This document shows positions 25,901-36,933 of a stretch of DNA of 64,000 nt, piece after piece. The first letter of the stretch is position 1, and each line of letters opens with the position of its first letter. This DNA comes from Phoronis australis (Eukaryota > Phoronida > Phoronidae). Where the stretch lies: the NCBI GenBank assembly GCA_002633005.1, contig NMRA01000603.1, forward strand, positions 138,701 through 202,700, in the 5' to 3' direction. The translations under genes were made by a program, and so were the position numbers. Below the pieces are notes generated by a model. That model was not told the origin of the DNA. It searched no databases and saw only the letters and a program-made list of their open reading frames with translations.

Positions 25901-27215
25901 TTAAAATAATGTTGGTTCAGCTCACGATAGCCTCCTCTCGGGCACTATATGTATATTTTTGACATTCGTACACATGTTTTTGTGATCAGTGAATTTAGTC
26001 AGATCAACATGGAGGTCATTGCACAATAAATTTGTAGACTTTGTGTTAATTGAGAGTAGTTTCTCTCATCACCTTAGTTACATGACTCTGGATGGTTTGA
26101 TGAAGTTCAAGAGATTTTTGAGAGATTGCATCATCTGAAACAAGGTCTGAAATTATTTTCAGAAGTATACATCTACATGTACACGTCGTGGTCCGTGAGA
26201 AAGTTACAAGCGGAAAAAGGATTTTATATAATGGCAGACATTACTTGCACAAATTTCGCCAACTTTTCAACCAGGAGTCTGCACACTGACTTTATAAAAT
26301 TAATTGAGCACAGAAATACTAATGTCGTTTAACTGTGGAGCTTGGTTCCTCGGGTAAAATCACAAGGTTTTTAAATAATGGTGACCTTAATTTGCATAAA
26401 CTATGCAAATTCACGAGTCACTCATCTGCAAATTACCTTCATAAAATTCACTGACACTAGAAACAAACGTAAAACATCAAAACAATCTACTTGTGGTGCT
26501 TACTTGACAATTAGCTTTCCGGAAATATTAGTAACGCTTGTCAATCTCCATGCATTAGAGAATCGCCTCAAAGCGACTATTGCTGATAAACAACTTGCTC
26601 CATTAACGTTTCTAGCAAGTTTCGTTTCAAAAATAACAGACAGGGGTTTCCAAGTATTTTTAAGCTGATCGGATGTAAGAGCAAAATCGGACGTTTGTTA
26701 TTTCAAACAAGTCGTACACAATCTTTTAGCACGGAAACTCGTGTCAGAACTACGCTTTCTGAGTAATAGTATACATATAAGACTCTGTATTACTGAAAGA
26801 CGTATGCGATAAATCGGAGTGTAGACAATCTGGAGGCTTAACTAAAAAAACGAGACGCACTTTGACAAGCATCATACCTGTATACATGTATGTACTCATG
26901 GGTCTACCACTTTTGCTTTGGTCACGCTCAATTCTTCTAGATAACGGGCGACCCGTCAATCCGGATGCCTCGAATGATTGGTGTTTTATGAGGTCAGCAT
27001 AGTACAACAGTTTGGTGATTTTTGATGCCGACACATGGTCGGCTGTCCCTATAACAGTCCCACTTTTGATCGACACATCCATTCTTCTGCTGCAAACCCG
27101 TCGTCGTGCTGTCAGAAGCTTTACCTGAGCAGAGCCGAGTTACATATTTGCGTGTGCCTAATACGATTAGGTGATGAGCAGTTCACCACACACACGCACA
27201 CACACACGCGCACAC

Positions 27216-27253
<38 letters not shown>

Positions 27254-27996
27254 ATACACCGCAAGTGCGCCATCCTTATTTCTGTATTAATTGTTTCCTG
27301 GTCATTTCAAAAAGAATATCCGAGTGTGTTCAATTTCCGTGAGGGATTTTCTTGCGCTTTTTGCGGGATGTGCAAAGGTCAGTTTCTGTACGATTAGTCA
27401 ACTGTAATCGTTAATATTTTTCTTTGTCCTTTGCTTCTCAAGAACCACCGACTGACGACGTTGCAAAAGTCATGCTGTCCACAGTGCGTAGAGAATGACG
27501 CGGTATGCAACGTGTTTGGCGACCCCCATTACAAGACGTTCGACGGGTTGCTTTTTACTTTTCAAGGTACTTTTATCGTGCATGTTTTCGTTATTGGAAC
27601 TGAATCACACAACGGAGTGTACTGTTGACTTCAACGATTTTTGTGAGTTTTTTGCCAGTCATCTATTCATAGTCACCATAACATCTGATATCGCAGAGGC
27701 CGGTGGCGGAGATGATAAATACACTCCTTTCGCTTCATTGAGAAAATTGTATTTTCCCTAAAATATAGAATTTAGTGTACAGTAGCACATTCTAAGTTCA
27801 ATTTTGAATTTCCGGTTTTGCACCAAAATAACTTCATCTATTTATAGAGTTTGAAAATTGACGTAAGAGAATTGTTGCTTGCAAGGTTGTGGCAAAAACT
27901 CTTCTGATTTTTAGTGCTACAACTGTATCTTTCGACTCCTGAAACTGTATATATATATATGTATATGTATATACATATACATATACATATACATAC

Positions 27997-28042
<46 letters not shown>

Positions 28043-31000
28043 ATATATATATAAGTATATGTATATATATGTATATGTATATGTATATAGTCTGTGAAAC
28101 ATTGGCAAGGATGTCTTTACACGACTCCTGCCAATCTTCGCAGTCTACGACCAAAGCAGACGAACAGCTGCGAGCGGAGCTGTCGTCCTCGAGTGAACTG
28201 TGACTCACCTAATTGTAGCAAGATGCAGGTTAATGCCACAAAGCAAACAAAATGATTACTGTCATGTTTCATACTTTGACAGTGAATTTTAATGCAGCAT
28301 TCACGCTTAGAATGAACCAACGAGAGATATTTGCTGTTGTCAGATAATGCAATGATTAATTTTCATAAGCTCATTTCACCCGCACCAAGGGAGGATTTAG
28401 TCTCACCAACAGGTGAAACATTCGCGTCACACTCTCGCGAGGCAAAACTGAATCCTGCCGGTTCATTTCGCAGTGGACGTGAGCCATGAGCTGAGCTCAT
28501 GCGTATTTGATATGCGCAGCTCTCCGTCTGCACTTGCACTAACATACCTGACCACGTTGCGTTCGATGGTCAATAAACTTGTCAAATGAATGAATAACTT
28601 TTTTCCTTCCACCAGGGACGTGCTCGTACATTCTCGCCCAAGACTGTTCAGGGTCAAACTTTACAGTTAGCGTGCGCAACCACCATAGATACAAGCGACC
28701 GGTGGCGTGGACAAAGAGAGTTACTGTCAGCTTACTTGGCCACAAAATGACGCTGTCAAAGAAACGTGTTGTCAAGGTATGGATGAAGCTAGAATTCTGA
28801 TTTATGATGTCATGGAGGTTCTCCAAAAATCAGCTTTTGATCTCGGCCACTTCAAAACGGCTACTGTTCCATCCAACATTTGATTTATGTTACTTACTGT
28901 TTTAAAATTGGTCTCGCCTCATATTTTACACATGTAAAAAATCATTGCTGACATTTTTCGGTTTTTCATGTTACAGAAAGTGGGTTTATTGTCGCTTTAA
29001 TATTATGAACGTTTCAGAGGCCTGGAAGGCAAAAAAACGGACTAAAATCAGGCCGTAGCCAGCATTGCGCGGGGATGGTTCGCATTACTAGAACGAACCT
29101 TTGACAATTTACAAACGCCGACATTGTAGAGTGTTCAGTAAGGCCCTTAATGCAGCTTAATTAGGGGAAATGTAAATCTGTTCACACGATGACTCCCAGC
29201 CAGTTCGAAATACACGCTGGCCGGGGGCCAGTAGAATTGCGGCCGGGCCAGTTAGACTAAGCAAACTTTCATATGTGGGCCCATGTGGATGTGGTTTCAT
29301 ATTCAAGTAACTAGCCCGGCGGGCCAGCACATTTATTTGCTGAGACTCGAACACTGCTCTCAGCTCTGTTCCCGAGATGAAACGGAATTCGTAATACCAG
29401 GAATGAGGATGCCGTGGCGGTTGCTCACAAAAGAACGGGGCTCAAATTCGGATGTAATGTAGTCCAGAAAAGAACGTTCTCGTGTAACCTTCTGCTAAAT
29501 CAGACGTGCTTAAACGAGTGGTTATACATACTTGGACGGAAATAGACCTATTTAGTTTGAGAACGATTCGACAACATTTTTTATCTGGTTGAGCTTTCGC
29601 GTGCTTACTTAATTACATCACTGGATATGGAAACACCCTACTATTTTGAAGTTTCACTGCATTAAACGTTCACTATTCCGAAGGATCATTACTTCGAAGC
29701 CCACTACTCCGAATGTTCACACCTCCGAAAATATCAAAACTTTCGGACTCAGTGTAATTTTTATACCTTTGCAAACAAAAGTAAATGATACTTCGGTTAT
29801 TAGATGCACCAAGTTGTGTACATGTACCGAAAACAACGTCTGAGTACTATTGATGTCATGCGCATACAAAATTGCCCGCATATCACGAATACGGGAAAAT
29901 GAGTACGTCCTTGAGCATTTTTAAAAAGGATACCAAACCCGATTTTGGCCTACATGTATAAAAAGACACTAAAAACCGACTTTCCCATACACTTCTGTGA
30001 AACAAGTTAATGCTCAGGAAGTCGACACACCTCAAGCGTTTGGTCAAATTTTGATAAACCCCTTCAGTTTGCTTAACGGGCAAGCGTGGCCTACGCTTTT
30101 ATCGAATAAACAATGCATCCGTGAAGAAAAGATCACCCAACGAGGACCATAATGTCCAATCTGTCACAGAGGGAGCACAAGTTGTTAGTTGATTCCTTTC
30201 TTTGGTAAAACCACATACTAAACCCTGTTTATGTTACCAGTTGATGCATCATTGAGCAGACGTTAATCTTGAAAGATAAATGCAGTAATCAGCTAATGGA
30301 CATTATGGTCCTTTGTGAGTGGTGTTTTCTCCTTGTAAATCGCTAAAAACGTAGGCTATGCTTGCCATTAACAGACTTTGAAATGAGTTTTTAATTTTCC
30401 TCCAAACGTTTGAGGGTTGTCGAGGGTTACAGAGCATTATTTTGATTCAGAGAACTGGTCAGGAAAGTCGCTTTTAGTATCTCTCAATAGGCTATAACTG
30501 GGTTTGGTATCCTTTTAATTTAGATGATTAACACAATTAGCAGGTGACAGAGTGACAGAATGGGGATTGGTGGAAATTATCAAAACAGGATTCAGTATCC
30601 TTTTTAATAAGTATGCCGGATGAATATTCGTGAATTATTAACCACATACATTGTCAAATCCATGTCAAGATCGCATCATTCGCAACCGCTGAGCCTCAAC
30701 CTCACCCACCGGAACCACGCGCACGGCCGCGTCAAAACTAAGTGTAGTTAGGTGGCACAATTAGGCTGCGGCCGCGGCCAATTGAAATCTAGGGGTAGGT
30801 TAGGCTTGGGGGAATTTTTTAGCTAGGTATTGTATGCAGGCCAAGTGAATGTGGTTTGTTTGTATTTGTGAACCTGCTAAGAATGAAAAAGGCTACTTTC
30901 TCGGCTGTAGCTGCGCTCTTCTTCAAGATGGTGCCCCCNTTGTTGCAATTGTGCATTGCTGTGTAGCAAATGAAAAGATGGCCGCGATTTCAGGTAGCCC

Positions 31001-34000
31001 TCAAACAAGCCAGATTTTCAAAAAAAAAACTAGTTGGTTGACAGTACTTTTGGACCACATTTTTGGAATTGATGGGAAATTTGCTTTTGGAATCTAATGT
31101 TGGCTTTAGTCGAGCATCGGCAGGGAAGTGCTGGTTTTGGGTTGAAAAGTGCCGATTTTGCATTTTTGCTCTTATTTTTCTTAGACTACATGTAGCTTGG
31201 CTTTCACTGTGAGTGAAAGGGTCAAAAATACAAGAGAGAATTCAGTTTCTGTGCTCATCTGTAGGGCTTGTGATGTGAAATGACTCAAAACTCGTCTTTA
31301 TTTGCATGCTGTTTTTAAGTGAAGAAAAGGTGAATAGTCCATTGACGTGTCTTCCGATAAGCAAACCCCTGTGAGAACTGTTCTGTGCCTCCTTGGTAGG
31401 CTACCCTGTCCTTGACATTCTTCATGCAGTCAAAGAGTCCCATTCAGTCATTTTAAATTTAAAACCGCCGTTGGTCGCCGCAGCCCTGACCCGATGTGGT
31501 CCCAGCTTGAGAAGGAGTCGCTAGTTACAAGTAGATTCAAGAATCACGATTGGCAGTGATTGGAACTGAGCTCATTTGTGAACGATGTAAAGTTTTAAGA
31601 ACTTTTCAAATTTCGCACAACCTTTAAATGATTACTTAATGGAGAAAAGTACATTACTTTAGTCATGTCACTTCTGACTCATTAGCAGACAATCGGAGTA
31701 ATGAATTGAATGAGTTCTGGTCTCGGAATTGTGGACATTTAAAGCAGTGAACCTTTGAAGGTAGCGAACATTCGGAGCAGCGAAACGTCGGAGTAGTTCT
31801 GCATCAAGTTTGTTGCTCGTATGAAATCTGCAAAGTTGTGAACCATTGACAGTGATTAGCAAAAGGAGACTTTCTCCATTGACCGAAGTTTTTACTAGGT
31901 CTAGAACTACTTTTCCCTAATTGTGTGAACATGCTCGTAGGCCAGCAAGCAGACAACAAACTTATTTTCTGCTGTTTTGTTTGTTGGTCGATTTTAAGGC
32001 ATTCACACCGCACTACTCTTAGGGAACTCCCTCGTTGCTATAGCCTAGTTACATGCAGGTATAGACATTTACTACGAGACTCCCTTGTTACCCACGGTGA
32101 CGATGAATAAAGACTCCTCTAATAACCTGCATGATCCTATCGTTTGCACACCATTGGGGCGAAGTTGCCCGGGTACGGCCCGACGATTACATAAAGCGCT
32201 TTGAATAAGAAGCAAATTCAAAATTATTACTATCTTAGTTATCATTGTAGTTAGTAGTACCAGTATCTGCAACAATTTTGTTCTTGCCGTCCATCTGTAT
32301 TCCATCTTTAACGGGTGGGCCTATGCTGCGGTCGAACCCCCCCCCCCGAATCCCCCTGGCTACGGCCTGAAATTACAACATTGAAAGTGGTTCTCTGTTA
32401 CTGAAACGGAATTTAACCTACTTGCCGGGTGTTTTTAGGGTTTGTTCGTAGAGACTTTTAATTTCCTTCGATATCAAAGCGTTTTCTTTTAATTTCACCT
32501 TCCGCTACCACCACTCCAAAATCCAAGGCTGACGGACAAAATAACATGACAATCAAGTCCCAAGTCTCTCAGCATTTTCTTTTGAAAAGAGCCAAAAAAT
32601 TATCGTTATGATCATATTTCCACACCTTCTTAAAAAATTTGAGCAATTTGCCTAAAATTTTGCCCTAAATGATTACACTTCACTGTTGAATATATGCACG
32701 ATCGTAACTTTTCATTAGATCCAGAAAAAACGGGTTAAACCGCCGTTTGTGGAACCAGGTGTCTTCACCATTGAACAGAATGGAACCATAGTGACAGTTA
32801 GCACAACTTTAGGCTTGAAGGTGTCGTGGAATGGGGACAGTTTCTTGGAGGTGTTTGTTCCGAAAACTTTCAAAAACAGGTTTGTATAGTTCGTTCACAT
32901 TGCTCATTGACTTTCAATGATTCATCCACCATATTTTATGTTGAGAATTAACATAATATGTTAATTCTCAACATAAAATAAAAAATAAAAGTATATTATA
33001 CTGTATGTGGAAGTTTGTGTGCTCATAAATGCGTTTCTGAATGGTAAGACTAATTAGATGCAAATTCAAATGCATAAATTAAAAGACATCCATTGCCTAA
33101 TTACGATCTTGACACGGAAATTATGAATAAGAAGCTACTTACCAAAACTGATCTCCTATTAAGCTTGCCACGAACGCAATCGCACTCATCAAGGAAATGA
33201 AGACCTATCTTACGATTTATATTCAGTAACCCTAAGTGGCTTTTTAGAGGTCCGTGCCTTCATTCTACTGTGTTATCTCTTGTTGTTCACGGATGATCTG
33301 AGAGGAAATTGCTGTTACCGATGCATGCCTGAAAATTTGACACAATGATGAAACTGTGGGTTGAAAAACCAAACTCTAAACACGCTTTCTGTCAAAAAAA
33401 AAACAGCTTACTGTAAATTGCCACAATTTTTGTTTCCGTCACGTTCTGTAAATTAGTTTATTTCGGAAAAACGAGACGTCGCAAAATCTGGCGAATAAAG
33501 AGCTAGTGTTGGACGATTACGCTCAAGTGCTTAGTCTGTTCCAACAAAATGGCTGCTTCATTAAGCAATCTGCCGCAAGTGCGAGCTTATATATCTTACA
33601 CCGCATGTCACTTCACAATTGCAGATTAGGTTTACCCAAGAAGATATGAGCGCAACACAGTCCATAAAAAACTTACGGCCACTACCTAAATAACTTACTG
33701 TTCCGTATATTATACTCTCGGAGACAGAACTTGTGCTAAGTGAGATTTAAAGAAGCCTGGAACGCGACAAATAATATTGAAAGTGTTTCTCTTTCTCTGC
33801 CACTGAAACAGAATTCAACCTGCTCACCAGATATTTTTTAGGATTTGTTCGTAAAGATTTTTTGTTCATATCAAAGCATTTTCTTTTAGTTTCAAATTTC
33901 AAAAAACGACCTGTCAACTGTTCGCCATTTCATCGATTTTTCTTCCACAAGGAAAAGCACGTCTCCTTATTTGGTTTGGCAACACATTTTTGTAGCACAT

Positions 34001-36108
34001 TCCCTTTGGAAAATGTAACCTTTGACCTGAAGCGACTTCAAGAAACTGACTGAGCGCATGTGCGTATGTGTGTATTTATCATTAGTCGGGGGAAAATTAG
34101 AAACACTGTGGTTACCAGATTTTCCTCCGCGCAAAATTATGAATTATGTGATTTTTTCTGGAAATTCCATCACAGGGGAAAGTGAATATCTCTGTACTAG
34201 ACATAGCTAGCTAGTAATTTAATGAGGTATAGATTTAAAAGTATTTTTGACGAGATTTAGCGTTCCATGCCTCTTTAATCACTTTTCAGAACTAGTTGTG
34301 TGAAGCGCGGGTCATAATTTCTGAGTCAATTCACTTTTCACGTAACAGGCCACAGGTCTTAAAAATCACTTCTCTGGTTTAAGGTCTGATCTACAGAAGA
34401 CTGTCAGTTCGTTATTGCTCGAGATCATCCTTGTTCTGCACACTAACCAACGAAGTCAACTAGTTGAGCTTGGTCATGATAACTAACATACTTCCAAAGC
34501 CTAGAAATCCTCTTTTAATCTGCATTTCCTGTTTTAATTAGCGAGCAAAAACGAAGAATGAAATAATCCACTTAAAAAGCTCCTAAAATTGGTCTCATAA
34601 TATTCTTTACGGCCGTAGAGATCTCTTTCCGTTATCGACAAAAGCATCAAAACCATCAAGGACTCGACAAAACGTCCATGTTCATATTATTGTCTGCGAC
34701 TCGACTTGTATCATTCAGTAACATTTCAAGATCGGCTGAGCATTGTGACGTTTTTAAACCCAAAATTTCCCTCGGTGAATTATTTGACACTGACAGCGTA
34801 ACAGTAAAATCTCACGAATTTCGGCAAAAAACATATTTCCATTTCCACGGGCTTCTAATATTGTGAATGCACAAATACTTTCCAAAACTTTCGTTTGATT
34901 GTAGTTGTGGAACAGAGCTTGAAGAGGGAATATTGTTTAATTTTGTGCTGCACGAAAAAAAAGAAATCAAAATTCGCTTTTCGATCATATTGTGTCCTAA
35001 ATTTGGGCGACTTTATCTTCAGTTAGTTTTTAGAAAATGACTGTATCCCTTCCACTAATATTTACTTAATGCGTTTTCATCAGAATGTGCGGGTTATGTG
35101 GCAATTACAATGGTAATGCCGGTGATGACTTCACAGGCAGAGACAACTCTCTACTACCGAACGTTGAAACATTTGCCAACTCTTGGAAGTTAGGTAAAAA
35201 GAAGTCATGCAACCAGAAGGTGGCGCTAAAAACGGCCACGTCGTGCAAGACCAAGTTCTCCAAGTGGAAGGAAGCCCACCGTCGATGCTCAGCCATGAGA
35301 AGTCAAGTCTTTGCGGATTGTAACAAGGACTTAGATTTCCAGCCCTACTATGAGTAAGTGAAACAAACAAAATAAAATTAATTTTAGTGCCGAAGTTTGG
35401 AAAAAAGTCTAGATTGCGGAAAAAGCATGGTTGGTTCGTGTCTCTACCAGACTCATTTTGAAACGGTGCCTCATTGTATAAAAGTGCTTGCCCACATGAA
35501 TTTTAGCTGCAAACGTGGTACTTAATGCCAGGGCTTGCCAAGGTCAAGCATAATCGCCTGCTAACTGGCAAAAAAAGTCTTGAATGCTTAATTGTACTTA
35601 TACATTTACCAGACCTTACCATGCTTTAGGCCTCAGCTACACTTCTGCAGTTTTCCAAAAAGTAGCAAAAATTATTTATGAGAAAATCAGAGTAATTTAG
35701 AAGCAAAAATTTCGGTATAGTTTCGAAAATGCCTTTTTTGACTGGCTTGGTTTTTGACATATCAATTTTTGGTGAGAATCTATAAACACTACTCCATTCA
35801 TACTGCAGTCACTCTTGATAATTGATTTAACCATAGATTCACAGTCTATGATTGGACAGAAAGGCATATCCTTTAAAATGCATTTCCATAATTTTTGTGC
35901 AAGAACTTCTTCATTTTAATTATTTTAGTACTCCACATCATGAGCATGACTGCAATATCTTTTCCACAGAGCCTGCATCACAGACGTTTGCAACTGCCCC
36001 AAGAAGAAGAAATGCGCCTGTGATGCAATAACCGCCTTCGCCCACTCATGTCAACAGTCTGGCTACACAGTCGACTTGGCTAAACTGAAGGAGTGTCCAC
36101 AACCCTAG
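16916..36108 (+). CDS. BMPER: BMPER / crossveinless-2-like secreted BMP regulator, complete gene span (12 coding exons)
   Basis: Coding exons are 16916-16988, 18124-18215, 18885-18987, 20354-20527, 21887-22069, 22619-22869, 24409-24513, 27443-27566, 28616-28776, 32725-32879, 35084-35353 and 35970-36108. All introns are GT/AG and the phases join to one 609-residue frame. The order is signal peptide (about 1-21), five von Willebrand C domains with CC-x2-C endings (about 25-345), a VWD domain with VFGDPHY (GDPH at 353-356) and CGLCGNYN (from 476), then C8, ending in a stop. The family is secreted, binds BMPs through VWC domains, and can enhance or inhibit BMP signalling; GDPH is its known self-cleavage site. 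Human BMPER has 685 residues with a C-terminal TIL domain, which is missing here. The start sits in a good context (caccATGG) and precedes a hydrophobic leader. The family call is firm; activity is inferred. Confidence 0.93.
18124..18215 (+). CDS. BMPER: BMPER-like exon 2: first half of VWC1
   Basis: Residues 25-55 contain C-x-T-x-NEGQ and PCITCFCR, the start of a VWC domain. Phase 1 in, phase 0 out (AGA|GTAAGT). In the family the segment before and within VWC1 makes the main BMP contact. Confidence 0.9.
18885..18987 (+). CDS. BMPER: BMPER-like exon 3: second half of VWC1
   Basis: Residues 56-89 carry [10 protein letters not shown] and end with GTCCRVCKG, the closing CC-x2-C of VWC1. Acceptor TTTAG, donor AAAG|GTGAAA, phase 1 out. 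Confidence 0.9.
19747..20031. mobile_element. hAT-like MITE in BMPER intron 3
   Basis: Ends CAGAGGCGGGTTCAGG and (inverted) CAGTGGCGGAATTAGCG; the interior is GGGG/CCCC rich. TAGGG flanks both sides. The CAGTGGCGG end is typical of non-autonomous hAT elements. Confidence 0.65.
20354..20527 (+). CDS. BMPER: BMPER-like exon 4: VWC2
   Basis: One complete VWC domain lies in a phase 1-1 exon: GCTHNGVSY, then [11 protein letters not shown], ending EQCCPVCN. The single-exon symmetric layout is typical of repeated VWC modules. Confidence 0.92.
21095..21582. mobile_element. Long-TIR element in BMPER intron 4
   Basis: About 110-bp terminal inverted repeats, starting GACCACCGTCTCTACTGG, each containing its own small hairpin. 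An inner inverted pair (about 21222-21275 and 21318-21370) lies between them. A related interrupted copy is at 51657-53712. Confidence 0.75.
21887..22069 (+). CDS. BMPER: BMPER-like exon 5: VWC3
   Basis: Phase 1-1 exon with [15 protein letters not shown], then [22 protein letters not shown] and GKCCPICQG. This is a canonical VWC domain. Confidence 0.93.
22619..22869 (+). CDS. BMPER: BMPER-like exon 6: VWC4 and start of VWC5
   Basis: Residues 209-292. VWC4 runs from [13 protein letters not shown] through [15 protein letters not shown] to ICCPKCN, then CTADGVDRK opens VWC5. Phase 1 in, phase 0 out (AAG|GTAAGT). Confidence 0.92.
24409..24513 (+). CDS. BMPER: BMPER-like exon 7: middle of VWC5
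   Basis: A 105-nt phase 0-0 exon encoding [19 protein letters not shown] and CPNTVQCPK. It matches the vertebrate position where VWC5 is split. Confidence 0.9.
24738..24978. mobile_element. Short TIR element in BMPER intron 7
   Basis: Ends CAGGCGCGCACCCAG and (inverted) CATGCGCGTACCCGG. CTAAT is repeated directly outside both ends (24733-24737, 24979-24983), an apparent 5-bp target-site duplication. Confidence 0.7.
25690..26440. repeat. Degenerate repeats with ATGCAAATTAAGG words, BMPER intron 7
   Basis: Diverged units with TTATGCAAATTAAGG, CAATTAATGGCCACCAC and ACCTTAATTTGCATAAAC in both orientations, like those at 15120-15410. Confidence 0.4.
27186..27254 (+). repeat. (CA)n microsatellite with CG interruptions
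   Basis: Nearly pure CA/CG dinucleotides about 190 bp before BMPER exon 8. Confidence 0.95.
27443..27566 (+). CDS. BMPER: BMPER-like exon 8: end of VWC5 and start of VWD with GDPH
   Basis: Residues 328-368: SCCPQCVEN closes VWC5, then [15 protein letters not shown] opens the VWD domain. GDPH (353-356) is the motif cleaved between Asp and Pro in CV-2/BMPER proteins. Phase 0 in, phase 1 out (CAAG|GTACTT). A CA-rich microsatellite lies about 190 bp upstream. Confidence 0.92.
27947..28089 (+). repeat. (TA)n / (TATACA)n microsatellite
   Basis: About 140 bp of TA, TATG and TACA repeats in BMPER intron 8. The ends are locally self-complementary. Confidence 0.95.
28616..28776 (+). CDS. BMPER: BMPER-like exon 9: VWD core
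   Basis: Residues 369-422: [11 protein letters not shown], then FTVSVRNHH and [12 protein letters not shown], matching VWD beta strands. Phase 1 in, phase 0 out. Confidence 0.92.
29490..32370. mobile_element. Long fold-back repeat, copy 2, in BMPER intron 9
   Basis: Same organisation as 975-3662: inverted arrays of a 16-bp unit (29640-29730 and 31721-31798), imperfect palindrome (about 29900-30620), shared right end. It lacks the MITE and the TTG expansion. A single N (30939) and a C run (32337-32347) suggest assembly difficulty. Confidence 0.7.
32725..32879 (+). CDS. BMPER: BMPER-like exon 10: VWD core
   Basis: Residues 423-473: [16 protein letters not shown], then [18 protein letters not shown], the WDGDS-type strand of VWD. 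Phase 0 in, phase 2 out (AACAG|GTTTGT). Confidence 0.92.
32933..32979. repeat. Perfect 22-bp inverted repeat in BMPER intron 10
   Basis: Arms 32933-32954 and 32958-32979 pair exactly around a 3-nt AAT loop, 53 bp after the exon 10 donor. Confidence 0.9.
32980..35083. other. Rest of BMPER intron 10
   Basis: AT-rich, without a recognised element or exon. The text near 33770-33900 echoes 32380-32500 (…GAAACGGAATTTAACCT-like then ATATCAAAGC-like), suggesting another diverged repeat pair. Confidence 0.4.
35084..35353 (+). CDS. BMPER: BMPER-like exon 11: VWD end and C8 start
   Basis: Residues 474-563: [17 protein letters not shown] (CGLCG motif), [10 protein letters not shown], then the cysteines of the C8 region. 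A GTAAAA inside the exon at 35193 is not used as a donor, because the frame continues through it with family-like residues. Phase 2 out (TATGA|GTAAGT). Confidence 0.92.
35970..36108 (+). CDS. BMPER: BMPER-like exon 12: C8 end and stop
   Basis: [19 protein letters not shown] and [10 protein letters not shown] complete C8. The frame ends KLKECPQP-stop (TAG 36106-36108). No TIL domain follows and no donor site precedes the stop, so the protein ends where vertebrate BMPER continues for roughly 75 residues. Confidence 0.92.
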
Positions 36109-36282
36109 AGGAGTCATTTCAGTACCCATTAAGACACTACCACTTTGAAACGAACATTTCTGAACAAACTTTTGCGATATCTTCCATTTGTAAATAGCAA
36201 CTCATTTGTTGTCGCCAAGTGCCATTTTAAGTAATGCAATTTTGTTGTTTTATATTATGATAAAGTCATTATGTGTCTATAA

Positions 36283-36288
36283 AATAAA
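36283..36288 (+). promoter_or_regulatory. Candidate polyadenylation signal of the BMPER-like gene
   Basis: AATAAA lies 175 nt after the stop codon in AT-rich 3' sequence, before the convergent GNL3 gene. Confidence 0.6.
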
Positions 36289-36615
36289 TCGTAAGCATTT
36301 TTTATAATTCATATTCCATTCACTTTACACAACATACCATATCAATGCATAGCTTTAACACATAAATATTACTGCGTAAAATCTTTAAATCAACAGCTCT
36401 TTTTTAACACCAAGGCATGGTAGAGACTATTTACGATTCTCGTCAGTGTCTTGGGTTACAGATCCTTTTTACATCAATACATGTGACATAATAGGGTTCG
36501 CGGATTGCTGAAGTGGCTAAGTTTATCCAGGGCAATTCCAAAATTCCTTGAAAATGGACTGAACAGTGAAGGCAAGTCTCATTCTTAAACCAACCTCTTC
36601 AATTATAAAATTTCC

Positions 36616-36621
36616 TTTAAT
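36616..36621 (-). promoter_or_regulatory. Candidate polyadenylation signal of GNL3 (ATTAAA)
   Basis: On the minus strand, ATTAAA lies about 265 nt past the stop. I saw no AATAAA on this strand between the two convergent genes. Weak evidence. Confidence 0.3.
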
Positions 36622-36886
36622 AAATGAACCTGGTCACAAATTTCAGTTTGACCGACAATTTTCCTTCCAACGTTTGGAAGTGGCAAAAACTTCCTAATGT
36701 GTAGCCAATGTCTTCCAAAACACTCCTTTCAGTGGCGCAGTAAGTCAATACCAGTTGGGATCTCCAGAACAGTAAAATGCACCATTGCCTATCCCACCAT
36801 CATTCTTCAGCAAGACTTCTCATTTCACAGCAGCAGTATTCAGCGATTCAAAAATAACCGAATGCCGATGTCACCAGAAGTACACA

Positions 36887-36933
36887 TCACGAGAAGTCCA
36901 CATCGAAGTTGTAGTTATCTGCCCCTGATCCTC
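36887..36933 (-). CDS. GNL3: GNL3 exon 14: 47-nt terminal exon
   Basis: Phase 1 in: [15 protein letters not shown] then TGA. The tail resembles the aromatic/acidic end of human GNL3 (AYDFSTDYV-like). Acceptor CACTAG. The family-like tail and exact phase support it, despite the 1.46-kb last intron. Confidence 0.78.

Noticed and set aside
27834-28208. Frame of 124 codons rich in Tyr-Ile
   Set aside because: It is a translation of the TA microsatellite.
35193-35198. GTAAAA inside BMPER exon 11 as a donor
   Set aside because: The frame continues through it with C8-type cysteines to a stronger GTAAGT donor at 35354, and the next exon fits that phase.
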